Shown here in pieces: positions 1-8,207 of a stretch of 64,000 nt of DNA; the stretch's first letter is position 1; every line of letters begins with the position of its first letter. The stretch lies in the NCBI GenBank assembly GCA_028281765.1, contig JANQJF010000058.1:104808-168807 (forward strand). Reading direction: 5' to 3'. The notes under the pieces are model-generated. The model saw nothing but the letters and a program-made list of their open reading frames with translations. It made no database searches and had not been told where the DNA came from. The position numbers and the translations under genes were made by a program. Source of the DNA: Planctomycetota bacterium (GTDB lineage Bacteria > Planctomycetota > UBA1135 > UBA2386).

Positions 1-96
1 ATCGGCGGCGGCAACTTTCTCAGCGACACGAGCCCCGAAACCAAGGCCGCGGAGCTCGGCGCGCTACCTTCGACCCACTACCGGAGCGACCCATGA
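1..96 (+). CDS. C-terminal end of an unidentified protein (partial)
   Basis: Frame 1 is open from the window edge and ends at a TGA that overlaps the ATG of the next gene (ATGA), so the two are probably translationally coupled. Only 31 residues are visible, ending in HYRSDP, and they carry no recognisable motif. In plant L-arabinokinase a glycosyltransferase-like domain precedes the kinase domain, so an upstream glycosyltransferase-like partner is possible, but the visible tail neither supports nor excludes this. Confidence 0.55.
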   Translation: MGGGNFLSDTSPETKAAELGALPSTHYRSDP

Positions 97-1436
97 AGCG
101 CTTCGAAGCGTTCTGTGACGTCGTCCGCGGACAGGGCGGGCGGTTCGTGCAGTTCGACGAGGGTCGAGACGTCCACGTCGCGCGCGCGCCTGGTCGACTC
201 GACCTCTGCGGCGGCATCGCCGACTACTCCGGGTCGCTCGTCCTCGAGATGCCGATCGCCGAGTCGACGCTCGTCGCCGTGCAGCGCCGCCCCGAGCGCG
301 TGCTGACGATCGAGAGCTTCGGCGGCGAAACGCGCGCCCCCGACTTCGAGCTGCCGATCGACGCGTTCGAGGTGGACGGTGCACCGGCCGTATACCCGGT
401 AGCCGCGGCGATGTTCGCGCAGGATCCGTCCCGCCACTGGGCCGCGTACGTCGCCGGCGCATTCCTCGTGTTGATGCACGAGCGCGGCGTGACGTTCGAC
501 GAAGGCGCGCGCATCCTCGTCTCCTCGAACGTTCCCGAGGGCGCCGGCGTCAGCAGCTCGGCCGCCCTCGAGGTCGCGAGCATGACCGCGGTCGCGGCCG
601 ACTACGGGATCGAACTCTCCGAAGACGAAACCGCGCGCCTCTGCCAGCGCGTCGAGAACGTCGTCGCCGGCGCGCCGTGCGGGCTCATGGACCAGGTGAC
701 CGTGACCTCCGGTCGCGCCGGGCACGCCGTAGCCCTCGTGTGCCAGCCGGCGGACATCGAAGCGCACTTGCCGATCCCCGAGACCTTCGGCATCTGGGGT
801 ATCGACTCCGGCGTGCGCCATTCGGTCGCCGGTCACACCTACAGCAAGGTGCGCTGCGCGGCGTTCATGGGACGGCGCATCCTCGAGGTGCGCACCGGCG
901 TGAACGGCTACCTCGCGAACATCGACGCGCAGGAGTTCCAAGACGCCCTCACATCGCAGCTGCCGGAGTTCGTCGACGGCGAGCAGTTCGCGACCGAGTT
1001 CGGCTCCACCGCGGACGATGCGACACTCGTCGAACCGAACGAGACCTACCCGGTGCGCGCGGCCACGGCGTTCCCGATTCTCGAGAACGCGCGCGCGCGG
1101 CGGTTCGCGACGCTCCTCCGGCAGGGCGACCCTTCGTCTCTGCCCGAGATCGGCGCACTCCTCGAGGAATCGCACGCCGGGTATTCGGAGTGCGGGCTCG
1201 GCGCGAGCGGCACCGACCTCCTCGCCGAGTTCGTCCGCGAGTCGGACGCTCCACTGCATGGCGCCCGCGTGTCCGGCGGAGGCTCCGGTGGTACCGTCGT
1301 CATCGTCGGTGACCCGGACGCCGCGAGCGCGGTCGACGCGATCGCCGCGCGCTACGCGGAGCAAACCGGTCACGAGGCGCGGGTGTTCGCCGGATCCTCG
1401 GCCGGCGCTCGCGAATTCGGTGTACGCGCGCTTTAG
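93..1436 (+). CDS. GHMP-family sugar kinase, L-arabinokinase/galactokinase-like
   Basis: The 447-residue protein has the GHMP kinase motifs in order: an N-terminal sugar-binding signature ARAPGRLDLCGGIADYSGS (about residues 31-49), the ATP-binding loop VPEGAGVSSSAALE (about 150-163), and a C-terminal glycine loop RVSGGGSGGT (about 392-401). The IADYSGSLVLEMPI, GAPCGLMDQ, CQPAD and WGIDSGVRHSV stretches resemble the kinase domain of plant L-arabinokinase (ARA1) more than E. coli GalK. It should phosphorylate the anomeric C1 hydroxyl of a monosaccharide in the cytoplasm, with L-arabinose or galactose the likely substrate. Its start overlaps the stop of the upstream partial gene. Kinase family is secure; substrate is inferred. 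Confidence 0.85.
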   Translation: MKRFEAFCDVVRGQGGRFVQFDEGRDVHVARAPGRLDLCGGIADYSGSLVLEMPIAESTLVAVQRRPERVLTIESFGGETRAPDFELPIDAFEVDGAPAVYPVAAAMFAQDPSRHWAAYVAGAFLVLMHERGVTFDEGARILVSSNVPEGAGVSSSAALEVASMTAVAADYGIELSEDETARLCQRVENVVAGAPCGLMDQVTVTSGRAGHAVALVCQPADIEAHLPIPETFGIWGIDSGVRHSVAGHTYSKVRCAAFMGRRILEVRTGVNGYLANIDAQEFQDALTSQLPEFVDGEQFATEFGSTADDATLVEPNETYPVRAATAFPILENARARRFATLLRQGDPSSLPEIGALLEESHAGYSECGLGASGTDLLAEFVRESDAPLHGARVSGGGSGGTVVIVGDPDAASAVDAIAARYAEQTGHEARVFAGSSAGAREFGVRAL

Positions 1437-1515
1437 CCCGGGCATTCGAGAATTCGTGTACGATCCAGCCGCTCGGAGTGTTTGGGGACTGTCGGCACCG
1501 CCGGCCGGGAAAACC

Positions 1516-4017
1516 ATGACCAAGACTTCACGACTCGTGCCGCTCGTCGCCGTGCTGGCATCGCTCTCGACCCTCTCCGCGCAGCGCCTCGCCGAGAGTG
1601 CATCCCCCTCCCAGCACCCCGCGTTCCTCGGGTCCCTGACCGCGCACGCCGATTTCAACGGCGACGGCCTGGTCGACGTCCTGTCGATGACGAACCAATC
1701 CGCGACGTGGCAGCTGTCGGTGAACGACGGCACCGGCCTGCTGTCGGACTGGCAAGCGGTCGCGGCGCCACCGGGTATCACCGCTCCCGGTATCAACCTT
1801 GTGCGCGTGACGGTCTGGACGGCACCGTCTCCGGTCGGGGACTTCGACGGCGACGGCGATCTCGACGTCCTCTACATGCCGCGCTCGAACACCGCGCCGC
1901 TGACCCTGATCCCGCACATCGCCTGGAACGACGGCACCGGCGCCTTCCCGACGAGCTCGAGCCTGCCGACGACGGACACGTTCGACTACTCGTTTGCGAG
2001 CGACGTCGACGCGGACGGCGACGTCGACATCGTGGCGGTCGCGCGCCAGGTCGCGCTCAACCCGTCGGACATCCGAATTTGGCTCAACAACGGGACGGGT
2101 TCGTTCCAACCGGGCCAGCTGCTGACGAACTTCACATTCCGCGAGCACGAGATCTTCTTCATCGATCAGGACGGCGATGGCGACCTCGACCTGTTCGCGG
2201 GTGTCCTGTGGGACAGCAACGGGGACGGCACGTTCACCGACCGCACGCTGAGTCGGTTCCCGCTCGGACTGCCCCTCGGCAGCCCCATGAAGGCGGGCGA
2301 CCTGACCGGAGACGGCCTGTACGACGTGGCGACACCCGCCGGCGTGTGGGCGGACGACGGCTCCGGCTCCCTCACTCTCGACGCGGTTTTGAACGCTCCC
2401 GCCAACAACCTCGAACTCCTCGACATCGAGAACGACGGCGACCTCGACGTGATCACGGTTGCGAGCTCGAACGGCTCGACCCGCACGTGGTTCAACGACG
2501 GCTCGGGGAACTTCACGCAGCCCAACCCGAGCGTCGTCCCGATTCGCGCTCGCGATATCCGCGTCGTCGTAGCCGAAGACGTGGACGTCGATGGCGACCA
2601 AGACCTGATCGTCAACTACTGGAACGCCGGCGACGCGATCTACCTATCCGACGGACAAGGCCACTTCTACGACGCATCGCCGAGCCCGCTGCCCGAGCGG
2701 TCCGAGTTCTTCGAGGCCGCGAAGGCCGCCGACCTCGACGGCGACGGCGCCCTGGAGATCATCGTCCGCGACGGCGCCCAGCTCCTCGTGTATCGCAACG
2801 ACGGGTTCTCACACTTCCTTCCCGTCAACGGCAACACGGTCTTCGTCGCCGGCCCCACGGACATGGACTTCGAGTTCGCCGACTTCGACGGCGACGGCCA
2901 TCTGGACGCCGCGTTCGGTGTGAGCGTGTTCCAAGGCGACGGCGCCGGCGGTCTCACCCAGGCGTTCTCGACCCCGTTCGCCATCTCCGTCTTCACCGTG
3001 ACGGACTACGACCTGGATGGGGACCCGGATATCGCGACTCCGCGCAACATCTACCGGAATGACGGCGGCTTCTCGTTCACTCTGCTCAACGCCGGGCTGC
3101 CCACCTTCGGCAGCGGCACGTCGATCGCGGCGGTCGACGTCGACGGTGACGGGTTCGAAGACCTCGTCGTCAGCACGACGACCGGTCCCGATCAACTGTT
3201 CCTCAACGACACGAACGGGTCCTTCGTCGACGTAACCGCAGCGGCGATGCCCGCCGTCAACGACTACTCCGAGCGGATCGTTCCCGCGGATGTCGACGGC
3301 GACGGGGACTTCGACCTCTTGGTCCCGACGATCCCGCAGAGCGGCGGACCGTGGGAGCTCCGTGCGTACGAGAACCTCGGCGGCACGTTCGCGCTCGCGA
3401 CGCAGAGTCTTCTCGGTGTCGTGACGGAAGCGACGGACGTCACGACGGCCGACTTCGACCTGGATGGAGACCTCGACGTTCTCGGAAACGCGTTCGACGT
3501 GACGAAGCCGGTGTTGCTCGAGAGCACGCCCGCGGGATTCGTCGACGGCACCGCGACCTGGCTCGGCCCCCAGCGTCCGGGCACCCGCGTGTTCGCGGCG
3601 GATGTCGACGACGACGGAGACGTCGACGTCCTGACCCACACGGGCTCCCGCCGCATCCGCGTCATGCACAACCTCCACCGACAGTTCACCGCGCGCAACC
3701 TCGGGCGCACGGGCAACGTGCTGCGCTTCCGCGCGCACCACGAAGCGGCCGACGTGGACATCGTGATTCCGTTCTTGTCGCCGCTGCGGTACCCGACGGC
3801 GATCCCGACGCCGTGGGGCTCGCTCCGCGCCAACGCCAGCATCGCCCTCGTCCTGGCGACGCAGACCGCGACGAGCGGCGCGCCGGCCGAGTGGCAGGTT
3901 TCGGTCCCCCTCGACACAGGACTCATCGGCCTGACCCTCTACGGTCAAGCCGTGTTCGCGGACCCCGCGGGCGAGCTGTATCTGTCGAACGCGGTCCGCT
4001 GCGAGATCATCGAGTAG
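1516..4017 (+). CDS. Secreted FG-GAP/VCBS-repeat protein with planctomycete-type C-terminal tail
   Basis: The ORF-track entry begins inside the preceding gene. The ATG at 1516 is chosen because it gives a clear signal peptide (LVPLVAVLASLSTLSAQ) followed by the mature protein, 833 residues in all. The body contains about 14 copies of a calcium-binding-type D-x-[DN]-x-D-G-[DF]-x-D-[LVI] motif (for example DFDGDGDLDVL, DVDGDGFEDLVV), as in FG-GAP/VCBS proteins that form seven-bladed propellers, so there is enough for two. The last ~100 residues form a separate domain with LIGLTLYGQAVF near the end, a pattern shared with three other exported proteins here. Probably an extracellular structural or adhesive protein; no enzymatic motif seen. 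Confidence 0.88.
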   Translation: MTKTSRLVPLVAVLASLSTLSAQRLAESASPSQHPAFLGSLTAHADFNGDGLVDVLSMTNQSATWQLSVNDGTGLLSDWQAVAAPPGITAPGINLVRVTVWTAPSPVGDFDGDGDLDVLYMPRSNTAPLTLIPHIAWNDGTGAFPTSSSLPTTDTFDYSFASDVDADGDVDIVAVARQVALNPSDIRIWLNNGTGSFQPGQLLTNFTFREHEIFFIDQDGDGDLDLFAGVLWDSNGDGTFTDRTLSRFPLGLPLGSPMKAGDLTGDGLYDVATPAGVWADDGSGSLTLDAVLNAPANNLELLDIENDGDLDVITVASSNGSTRTWFNDGSGNFTQPNPSVVPIRARDIRVVVAEDVDVDGDQDLIVNYWNAGDAIYLSDGQGHFYDASPSPLPERSEFFEAAKAADLDGDGALEIIVRDGAQLLVYRNDGFSHFLPVNGNTVFVAGPTDMDFEFADFDGDGHLDAAFGVSVFQGDGAGGLTQAFSTPFAISVFTVTDYDLDGDPDIATPRNIYRNDGGFSFTLLNAGLPTFGSGTSIAAVDVDGDGFEDLVVSTTTGPDQLFLNDTNGSFVDVTAAAMPAVNDYSERIVPADVDGDGDFDLLVPTIPQSGGPWELRAYENLGGTFALATQSLLGVVTEATDVTTADFDLDGDLDVLGNAFDVTKPVLLESTPAGFVDGTATWLGPQRPGTRVFAADVDDDGDVDVLTHTGSRRIRVMHNLHRQFTARNLGRTGNVLRFRAHHEAADVDIVIPFLSPLRYPTAIPTPWGSLRANASIALVLATQTATSGAPAEWQVSVPLDTGLIGLTLYGQAVFADPAGELYLSNAVRCEIIE

Positions 4018-4043
4018 CCGCGGCACCCGAGTCCGGATATCGT

Positions 4044-4074
4044 CCCCCGCACGCTGCATCCGCCTCTGCGGGGG
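4044..4074. terminator. Hairpin between the FG-GAP and Omp85-like genes
   Basis: CCCCCGCA pairs perfectly with TGCGGGGG across a 15-base loop, beginning 27 bases after the FG-GAP stop. There is no T-run, so a Rho-independent terminator is only a suggestion; it could also be an mRNA-stabilising hairpin. Confidence 0.35.
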
Positions 4075-4092
4075 TGGCGAACCCGACTCGGA

Positions 4093-5469
4093 ATGGATCG
4101 CTGGCCCTACTCGCACTCGTGTGCCGGACTGATCGGACTCCTCCTCGCGGTGACGGCAGTCGCCCAAGGTCCGAAGACCGACAACGGCACCTACGTCCCG
4201 CAGCAGCCGCTGCCGTTCGACCCGTATCGCAACCTCGGTCCCGACGGCACGACCGTCGTGAAGCCCGAGCTGCCGCAGGACGTGCCCAACCCGGATCGGT
4301 GGCGCTACACGCCCGCCGGGCGCATCAAGCCCGGCAACCCGATCGAGCGCTTCCTCGTCAGCACGTGGATCGCGCCGGTGATCTTCCGTGAGGAGGACAT
4401 CGGGTTCGGTGGCGGCTTCGCGCTGACGGACCTCGATTTCCGCAACCAGCAGTGGCAGGAGTTCGCGAACATCGTCGCGACGGCGTCCGCGGAGGGGCAA
4501 CAACGCTTCCGGTTCAACTGGCGACGCTGGCTCGAGCACCGACCGATCCCAGAAGGCGGCATTATCCGCGACGAACGCAGCACACTGTCGGCCGGCGCGG
4601 AATACACCCGCACGCTGACGCGGCGCTTCTTCGGCTTCGGCAGCCGCACCCGCGAGACCAACGAAACCAGCTACACCGAAGAACGCGCGACCGCCGGCCT
4701 GCTCTTGCTCCGGAGCTTCCCCGACCCGGGGGACGACCTCCTCTACAGCCTGCGGATCGGCTTCGAGCACCACGGCCTGCAGCGCGGTCGCGTGTCGGAC
4801 GTGCCGTCGACCGACGCCGTGTTCGCGACGGACTTCCAGGACGGCGACGGCGTCTCGCAGTTCTGGCTCCGCGCCGGCGTCGCGTACGACACGCGCGACA
4901 GCATCGCGAACCCGTACTCGGGCTGGCGCGTCGGCGCCGCGATCGACGCCGTGCCGGTCCAGACCGGCCTCGACGGCGGTTTGATCGCGTCTGTCGACGC
5001 GCGAGGCGTGCTCGCCGTCCCGCCGCTGTTCCACGACGGCGGTTCCGAGGACGAGGACAACCCGCCGACCGACGTCGTCACATTCGGCGGATTCGTACAG
5101 TCGACCGCCGGCGACCTGCCCTGGTACAGCCTGCCGACTCTCGGGGGCGACGACACGCTCCGGGGCTACATCCAGCGCCGCTTCACGGACCGGGCCGCGG
5201 CGCACGCGACGGTCGAATACCGCTTCGCGGTCGTGCCTCGCGGGATCCGCTTTACCGACACGATCCGCTTCGAACGCATCAGCACGGCGCTGTTCTACGA
5301 CTTCGGCACGATCGCGGGCCGGCTCGGCCGCTTCGACCGAGCCAAGTATCTCGACAGCTACGGCGTGGGCCTGCGCATCGGCCTCCAGCGGGAGGCGGTG
5401 TTCCGGATCGACTTCGGCATCTCCGACGAGGACCGGATCCTCTCGATCGCATTCGGCAACAACTTCTGA
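4093..5469 (+). CDS. Omp85/BamA-like outer-membrane beta-barrel protein, POTRA domains not evident
   Basis: The 458-residue protein starts with a hydrophobic export signal (LIGLLLAVTAVAQG). A proline-rich stretch of about 70 residues follows, then amphipathic, aromatic-rich strands typical of the bacterial surface antigen (Omp85 C-terminal) family. The LGGDDTLRGYIQRRF segment matches the LRGY/F motif of the barrel lid loop, and the chain ends in a strand with terminal phenylalanine (IAFGNNF), an outer-membrane assembly signal. BamA and TamA carry several POTRA repeats before the barrel; the N-terminal part here is too short for more than a fragment. It lies between two other exported proteins and may take part in lipid or protein handling at the outer membrane. 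Confidence 0.75.
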   Translation: MDRWPYSHSCAGLIGLLLAVTAVAQGPKTDNGTYVPQQPLPFDPYRNLGPDGTTVVKPELPQDVPNPDRWRYTPAGRIKPGNPIERFLVSTWIAPVIFREEDIGFGGGFALTDLDFRNQQWQEFANIVATASAEGQQRFRFNWRRWLEHRPIPEGGIIRDERSTLSAGAEYTRTLTRRFFGFGSRTRETNETSYTEERATAGLLLLRSFPDPGDDLLYSLRIGFEHHGLQRGRVSDVPSTDAVFATDFQDGDGVSQFWLRAGVAYDTRDSIANPYSGWRVGAAIDAVPVQTGLDGGLIASVDARGVLAVPPLFHDGGSEDEDNPPTDVVTFGGFVQSTAGDLPWYSLPTLGGDDTLRGYIQRRFTDRAAAHATVEYRFAVVPRGIRFTDTIRFERISTALFYDFGTIAGRLGRFDRAKYLDSYGVGLRIGLQREAVFRIDFGISDEDRILSIAFGNNF

Positions 5470-5509
5470 TTTGCGCATCGGATCGGCCGGTTCGGGCGAA
5501 GCGCCCCCC

Positions 5510-6400
5510 ATGCTGATCCGCCTGACGTGCGCTTCGTTCGCGGCCCTCGGTATCACCGCGATGTTCCAGGATCCGGCCGCCCCGGCGCCGCGGTCCTACT
5601 CGGACTACTGGGACCGCGGCCAGGCCGAGATCGCGCGCTACGAGCTCAGCCAGTCCCGCTACGGCCAGCCCCGCGACGGCCACGCGCTCCTCGTCTTCGT
5701 CGCCGAGGACTTCCGGCGCGACACCCAGGTGAAGGACGAGCGCTACGCCGACCCGCGCCAGTCCGTGCGCGTTCTCAAGCTCAACCGGATCCAGCGGTTC
5801 ACGACCGGCATCTACGACTATTCGCTGATGCAGTCCGTGTTCACGCCGGTGGACGGCGAGCGGGACCCCCACACGCTCAAGACCACGACGTCGGTGCAGG
5901 ACTGGTGCGGCCACGTCTGGTCGCAGCGCAACCGCACCGCGGACGGCTACCGGATCACCGGTCACTCGTACTTCGAGAGCGAAGGCGAGGAGTCGCGCGA
6001 GATCCTGTCGGCGACGCTCGAGGACGAGCTGTTCAGCCTGGTCCGCATCGACCCCACCCGACTGCCAACAGGCCAGGTGCGCATGATCCCGGGATCCTTC
6101 GACTCGCGACTCCGCCACCGCCCCGACCGCGTCGAGAAGGCCACGGCGTCGCTCACGAACGTCGACGACGGCACGCGGCGCTACACGGTTGAATACGCGA
6201 GCGGCCGCACGTTCTCGATCACGTTCGAAGCCGCCCTCCCGCGCGGCATCCTCGCGTTCCGCGAAGCCGTGGGACGGCAGGTCACGGAGGCGCGACGCAC
6301 GCACGTCGAGCAGAGCGCGTATTGGAACAAGAGCGGCAACAGCCACGCCGCGTCGCGCGCGTCGATCGGACTGGAGCCCGGCGATATCGGCCGACGCTGA
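5510..6400 (+). CDS. Exported protein of a conserved family of unknown function (WCGH motif; homologues often mislabelled 'Maf')
   Basis: The ORF-track start is a TTG at 5471. The ATG at 5510 is preferred because it begins directly with a signal sequence (MLIRLTCASFAALGITAMF), giving 296 residues. Recognisable family segments are SDYWDRGQAEIARYELSQSRYG near the mature N-terminus, VLKLNRIQRFTTGIYDYSLM, and SVQDWCGHVWSQ. I know this pattern from exported Bacteroidetes and planctomycete proteins sometimes annotated 'septum formation inhibitor Maf', which is almost certainly wrong because the Maf nucleotide pyrophosphatase fold is not present. No catalytic function can be assigned. It follows the Omp85-like gene closely on the same strand. 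Confidence 0.7.
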   Translation: MLIRLTCASFAALGITAMFQDPAAPAPRSYSDYWDRGQAEIARYELSQSRYGQPRDGHALLVFVAEDFRRDTQVKDERYADPRQSVRVLKLNRIQRFTTGIYDYSLMQSVFTPVDGERDPHTLKTTTSVQDWCGHVWSQRNRTADGYRITGHSYFESEGEESREILSATLEDELFSLVRIDPTRLPTGQVRMIPGSFDSRLRHRPDRVEKATASLTNVDDGTRRYTVEYASGRTFSITFEAALPRGILAFREAVGRQVTEARRTHVEQSAYWNKSGNSHAASRASIGLEPGDIGRR

Positions 6401-6408
6401 TCAGCGAC

Positions 6409-6861
6409 TCAGTAGTCCTTGATCTCGCGCTTCGCCGCCTTCTTCTTCTCGGCCTCACGCTTGTCCCCGACCTTCCGCCCGCGCCCGAGCCCGAGCTCGA
6501 GCTTGGCAAACCCCCGCTCGTTGAAGTACATCCGCATCGGCACCAGCGTGTATCCCCGCTGATCCACCTTCGCCTTCAGCTTGCTCAGCTGTCGCTTGTG
6601 AAGGAGCAGCTTCCGCTTCCGCGTCGGCGTGTGGTTCGCCCGGTTGCCGTGGGTGTATTCCTCGATGTGGGCCGAGATCAGGAACAGCCCATCCCCGTCG
6701 AACCGGGCGTAGGCCTCGGCGATGCTGACCTGGCCCCCGCGGAGGGTCTTCACCTCGGTCCCGGTGAGCACGATCCCGGCCTCGAACGACTCGACGATCT
6801 CGTACTGGCGGCGAGCCTTGCGGTTCTCGCAGACCAGGCGCTTTTCCTCCGGGGTGGCCAC
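6409..6861 (-). CDS. smpB: SsrA-binding protein SmpB
   Basis: The 150-residue protein has the expected length and order of SmpB: ENRKARRQYEI at the N-terminus, GIVLTGTEVKTLRGGQVSI, HIEEYTHGN, RKRKLLLHKRQLSKL and the LVPMRMYFNERGFAKLELGLGRGRK core, then a basic tail ending in KREIKDY. SmpB binds tmRNA and delivers it to stalled ribosomes for trans-translation. The start is GTG, preceded by a G-rich stretch. It converges on the exported-protein gene at 5510-6400 with only 8 bases between their stops. Confidence 0.97.
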   Translation of the reverse strand: MATPEEKRLVCENRKARRQYEIVESFEAGIVLTGTEVKTLRGGQVSIAEAYARFDGDGLFLISAHIEEYTHGNRANHTPTRKRKLLLHKRQLSKLKAKVDQRGYTLVPMRMYFNERGFAKLELGLGRGRKVGDKREAEKKKAAKREIKDY

Positions 6862-6908
6862 GACCCCCGCAACCTAACCCGAGCCCCCCACACACCGCGA
6901 GAACATCC

Positions 6909-6936
6909 TTGCATCCGCCGGGTTGCGACGGATACC
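6909..6936 (+). promoter_or_regulatory. Candidate sigma70-type promoter for tRNA-Leu
   Basis: TTGCAT and GATACC are separated by 16 bases and end 16 bases before the tRNA 5' end. Both boxes are only partial matches to consensus, so this is a weak prediction by position. Confidence 0.3.
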
Positions 6937-6952
6937 CTCCCCGCTCCGACAC

Positions 6953-7038
6953 GCCCAGGTGGCGGAATTGGCAGACGCGCTAGGTTCAGGTCCTAGTGGG
7001 GGTAACACCCCGTGGAGGTTCGAGTCCTCTCCTGGGCA
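6953..7038 (+). tRNA. tRNA-Leu (anticodon CAG)
   Basis: The acceptor arms GCCCAGG and CCTGGGC pair fully. The D-arm is GTGGCGGAATTGGCAGAC, the anticodon stem CTAGG/CCTAG encloses the loop TTCAGGT with anticodon CAG, and the long variable arm (TGGGGGTAACACCCCG) is the class II form expected for leucine. The T-arm GGTTCGAGTCC is present. The CCA end is not encoded. Confidence 0.97.
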
Positions 7039-7071
7039 CATTCGGCCGACGTTGCGGTCACATCGGCCTGA

Positions 7072-7093
7072 GACCCGCGGGAATACGCGGGTC
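7072..7093 (+). terminator. Likely intrinsic terminator after tRNA-Leu
   Basis: GACCCGCG pairs perfectly with CGCGGGTC across a 6-base loop and is followed by CTTTCCCC. It lies 34 bases beyond the tRNA 3' end. The T-run is short, as is common in GC-rich genomes. Confidence 0.55.
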
Positions 7094-7194
7094 CTTTCCC
7101 CGTCAGAACCGGGCCAGTAGCCCATCCGGGGACTCCGCGGTACACTTCCGTGGACGATCGACCGAAAACCAGAGAGATACCGGAGATACGTGAG

Positions 7195-7617
7195 ATGAGC
7201 CGCGAGAACAGGAACGCCCCTCGGCAGGGGGGCTTCACCCTTGTCGAGATCATGGTCGTGGTCGTGATCATCGGCCTGCTGGCGGGCCTCGTGGGCCCCG
7301 CCGTCATCGGCCGCCAGGCCGACGCCCAGATCGACGTCGCGAAGTCCGACATCGCCGCGATCTACTCCGCCGCCGAGCTCTACATGCAGCGCAACCGCCT
7401 GCAGGTGCCGGAGATGGAGGATCTGATGGGCGAAGACTCCCACGGCCAGCCGTGGATCAAGGCGTCGAACATCAAGGACGGCGAATTGCTCGATCCGTGG
7501 GGGAACGCCTACGAGATCGTGCCGATGGATGGACTGAAGTTCGATGTCGTCAGCTGGGGCCCCGACGGGGAAGAAGACTCCGAGGACGACATCACCTACC
7601 TCAACCACGACGAGTGA
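7195..7617 (+). CDS. Type II secretion major-pseudopilin-like protein (GspG type)
   Basis: The ATG at 7195 is chosen over the in-frame GTG at 7150 because it gives a short basic leader before the prepilin cleavage site (RQGG|FTLVEIMVVVVIIGLLAGL). The 140-residue product has the GspG pattern: an N-terminal hydrophobic helix, VAKSDIAAIYSAAELYMQRN, and a C-terminal LLDPWGNAYEIV segment that in GspG forms the calcium loop region. A prepilin peptidase would cleave after the glycine. It is the first of four overlapping or adjacent pseudopilin genes. No secretion ATPase, platform protein or secretin is encoded in this window. Confidence 0.88.
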   Translation: MSRENRNAPRQGGFTLVEIMVVVVIIGLLAGLVGPAVIGRQADAQIDVAKSDIAAIYSAAELYMQRNRLQVPEMEDLMGEDSHGQPWIKASNIKDGELLDPWGNAYEIVPMDGLKFDVVSWGPDGEEDSEDDITYLNHDE

Positions 7618-8207
7618 GCGTGTCCCGGTCGACGTCACCGAGTAGCCAGCGCCGCGAGGGTGGCTTCACCCTCGTCGAGATCATGGTCGTCGTCGCGATC
7701 GTCGCGATGAGCGTCCGGATCGTGACCGCCAACCTCGGCGCCCTCGTGCCGTCGACCGTGCTCGACGCCGAAGCGTCCAAACTCATCTCGACGATCGAAT
7801 ACCTGCGCTCCGAAGCGCAGCTGCAGAGCAAGAGCTACAAGCTCGAGTTCGACCTGCAGAACGGGCGCTGGCGCCTCGTCATGCCGCCCGAAGAGCGCCT
7901 CGTCTCGACCCAGACGGTCGGCGAGGAGATCCCGCTGCAGTGGAAGTATCTCGACGAGCGCTGCAAGTTCGCGGGCTTCCACACGCTCAGTGGCCACACC
8001 GCGCAGAGCGGCGTCTCCAAGCTCGTCATCGACGAGAACGGCTACACGACCGACTCGATGATCTACCTGCAGATGGTCTCCGAGTCGCTCGACTACAACA
8101 TCTGGACGGTGCACGTCTACGGCCTCGAGCAGAGGGCGAGACTGCTGACCAACGTGAAGAAGGAATTCCCGCGACTCGAGATCGTGGACGAAGGAGCGTT
8201 CCAATGA
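7614..8207 (+). CDS. Pseudopilin, GspH type
   Basis: The long ORF-track entry begins inside the previous gene. The GTG at 7614 overlaps the upstream stop (GTGA) and gives a leader ending RREGG|FTLVEIMVVVAIVAMSV, the prepilin cleavage motif; a GTG at 7620 is an alternative. The 197-residue protein has an N-terminal helix followed by LISTIEYLRSEAQLQSKSYKLEFDLQNG, which resembles the GspH/FimT minor pseudopilin fold. Its stop overlaps the next start (ATGA), preceded by AAGGAG. Confidence 0.82.
   Translation: MSVSRSTSPSSQRREGGFTLVEIMVVVAIVAMSVRIVTANLGALVPSTVLDAEASKLISTIEYLRSEAQLQSKSYKLEFDLQNGRWRLVMPPEERLVSTQTVGEEIPLQWKYLDERCKFAGFHTLSGHTAQSGVSKLVIDENGYTTDSMIYLQMVSESLDYNIWTVHVYGLEQRARLLTNVKKEFPRLEIVDEGAFQ

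Noticed and set aside
1412-1462. Direct repeat GAATTCGGTGTACG / GAATTCGTGTACG around the kinase stop
   Set aside because: Short, one-base indel, and partly coding; could be chance in the absence of further copies.
78-1796. A 572-residue minus-strand ORF opposite the GHMP kinase
   Set aside because: Shadow of a gene with three intact GHMP motifs.
1516-4017. Tandem DNA repeat or CRISPR-like array within the FG-GAP gene
   Set aside because: The periodicity is at protein level (DxDGDxD loops) with divergent DNA and variable spacing.
2809-5556. A 915-residue minus-strand ORF opposite the FG-GAP and Omp85-like genes
   Set aside because: Shadow of two well-supported plus-strand genes; low-complexity Val/Arg/Asp/Glu composition and no motif.
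5510-6400. Maf (septum formation inhibitor) annotation
   Set aside because: The protein is exported and lacks Maf nucleotide pyrophosphatase motifs; the name circulates by misannotation.
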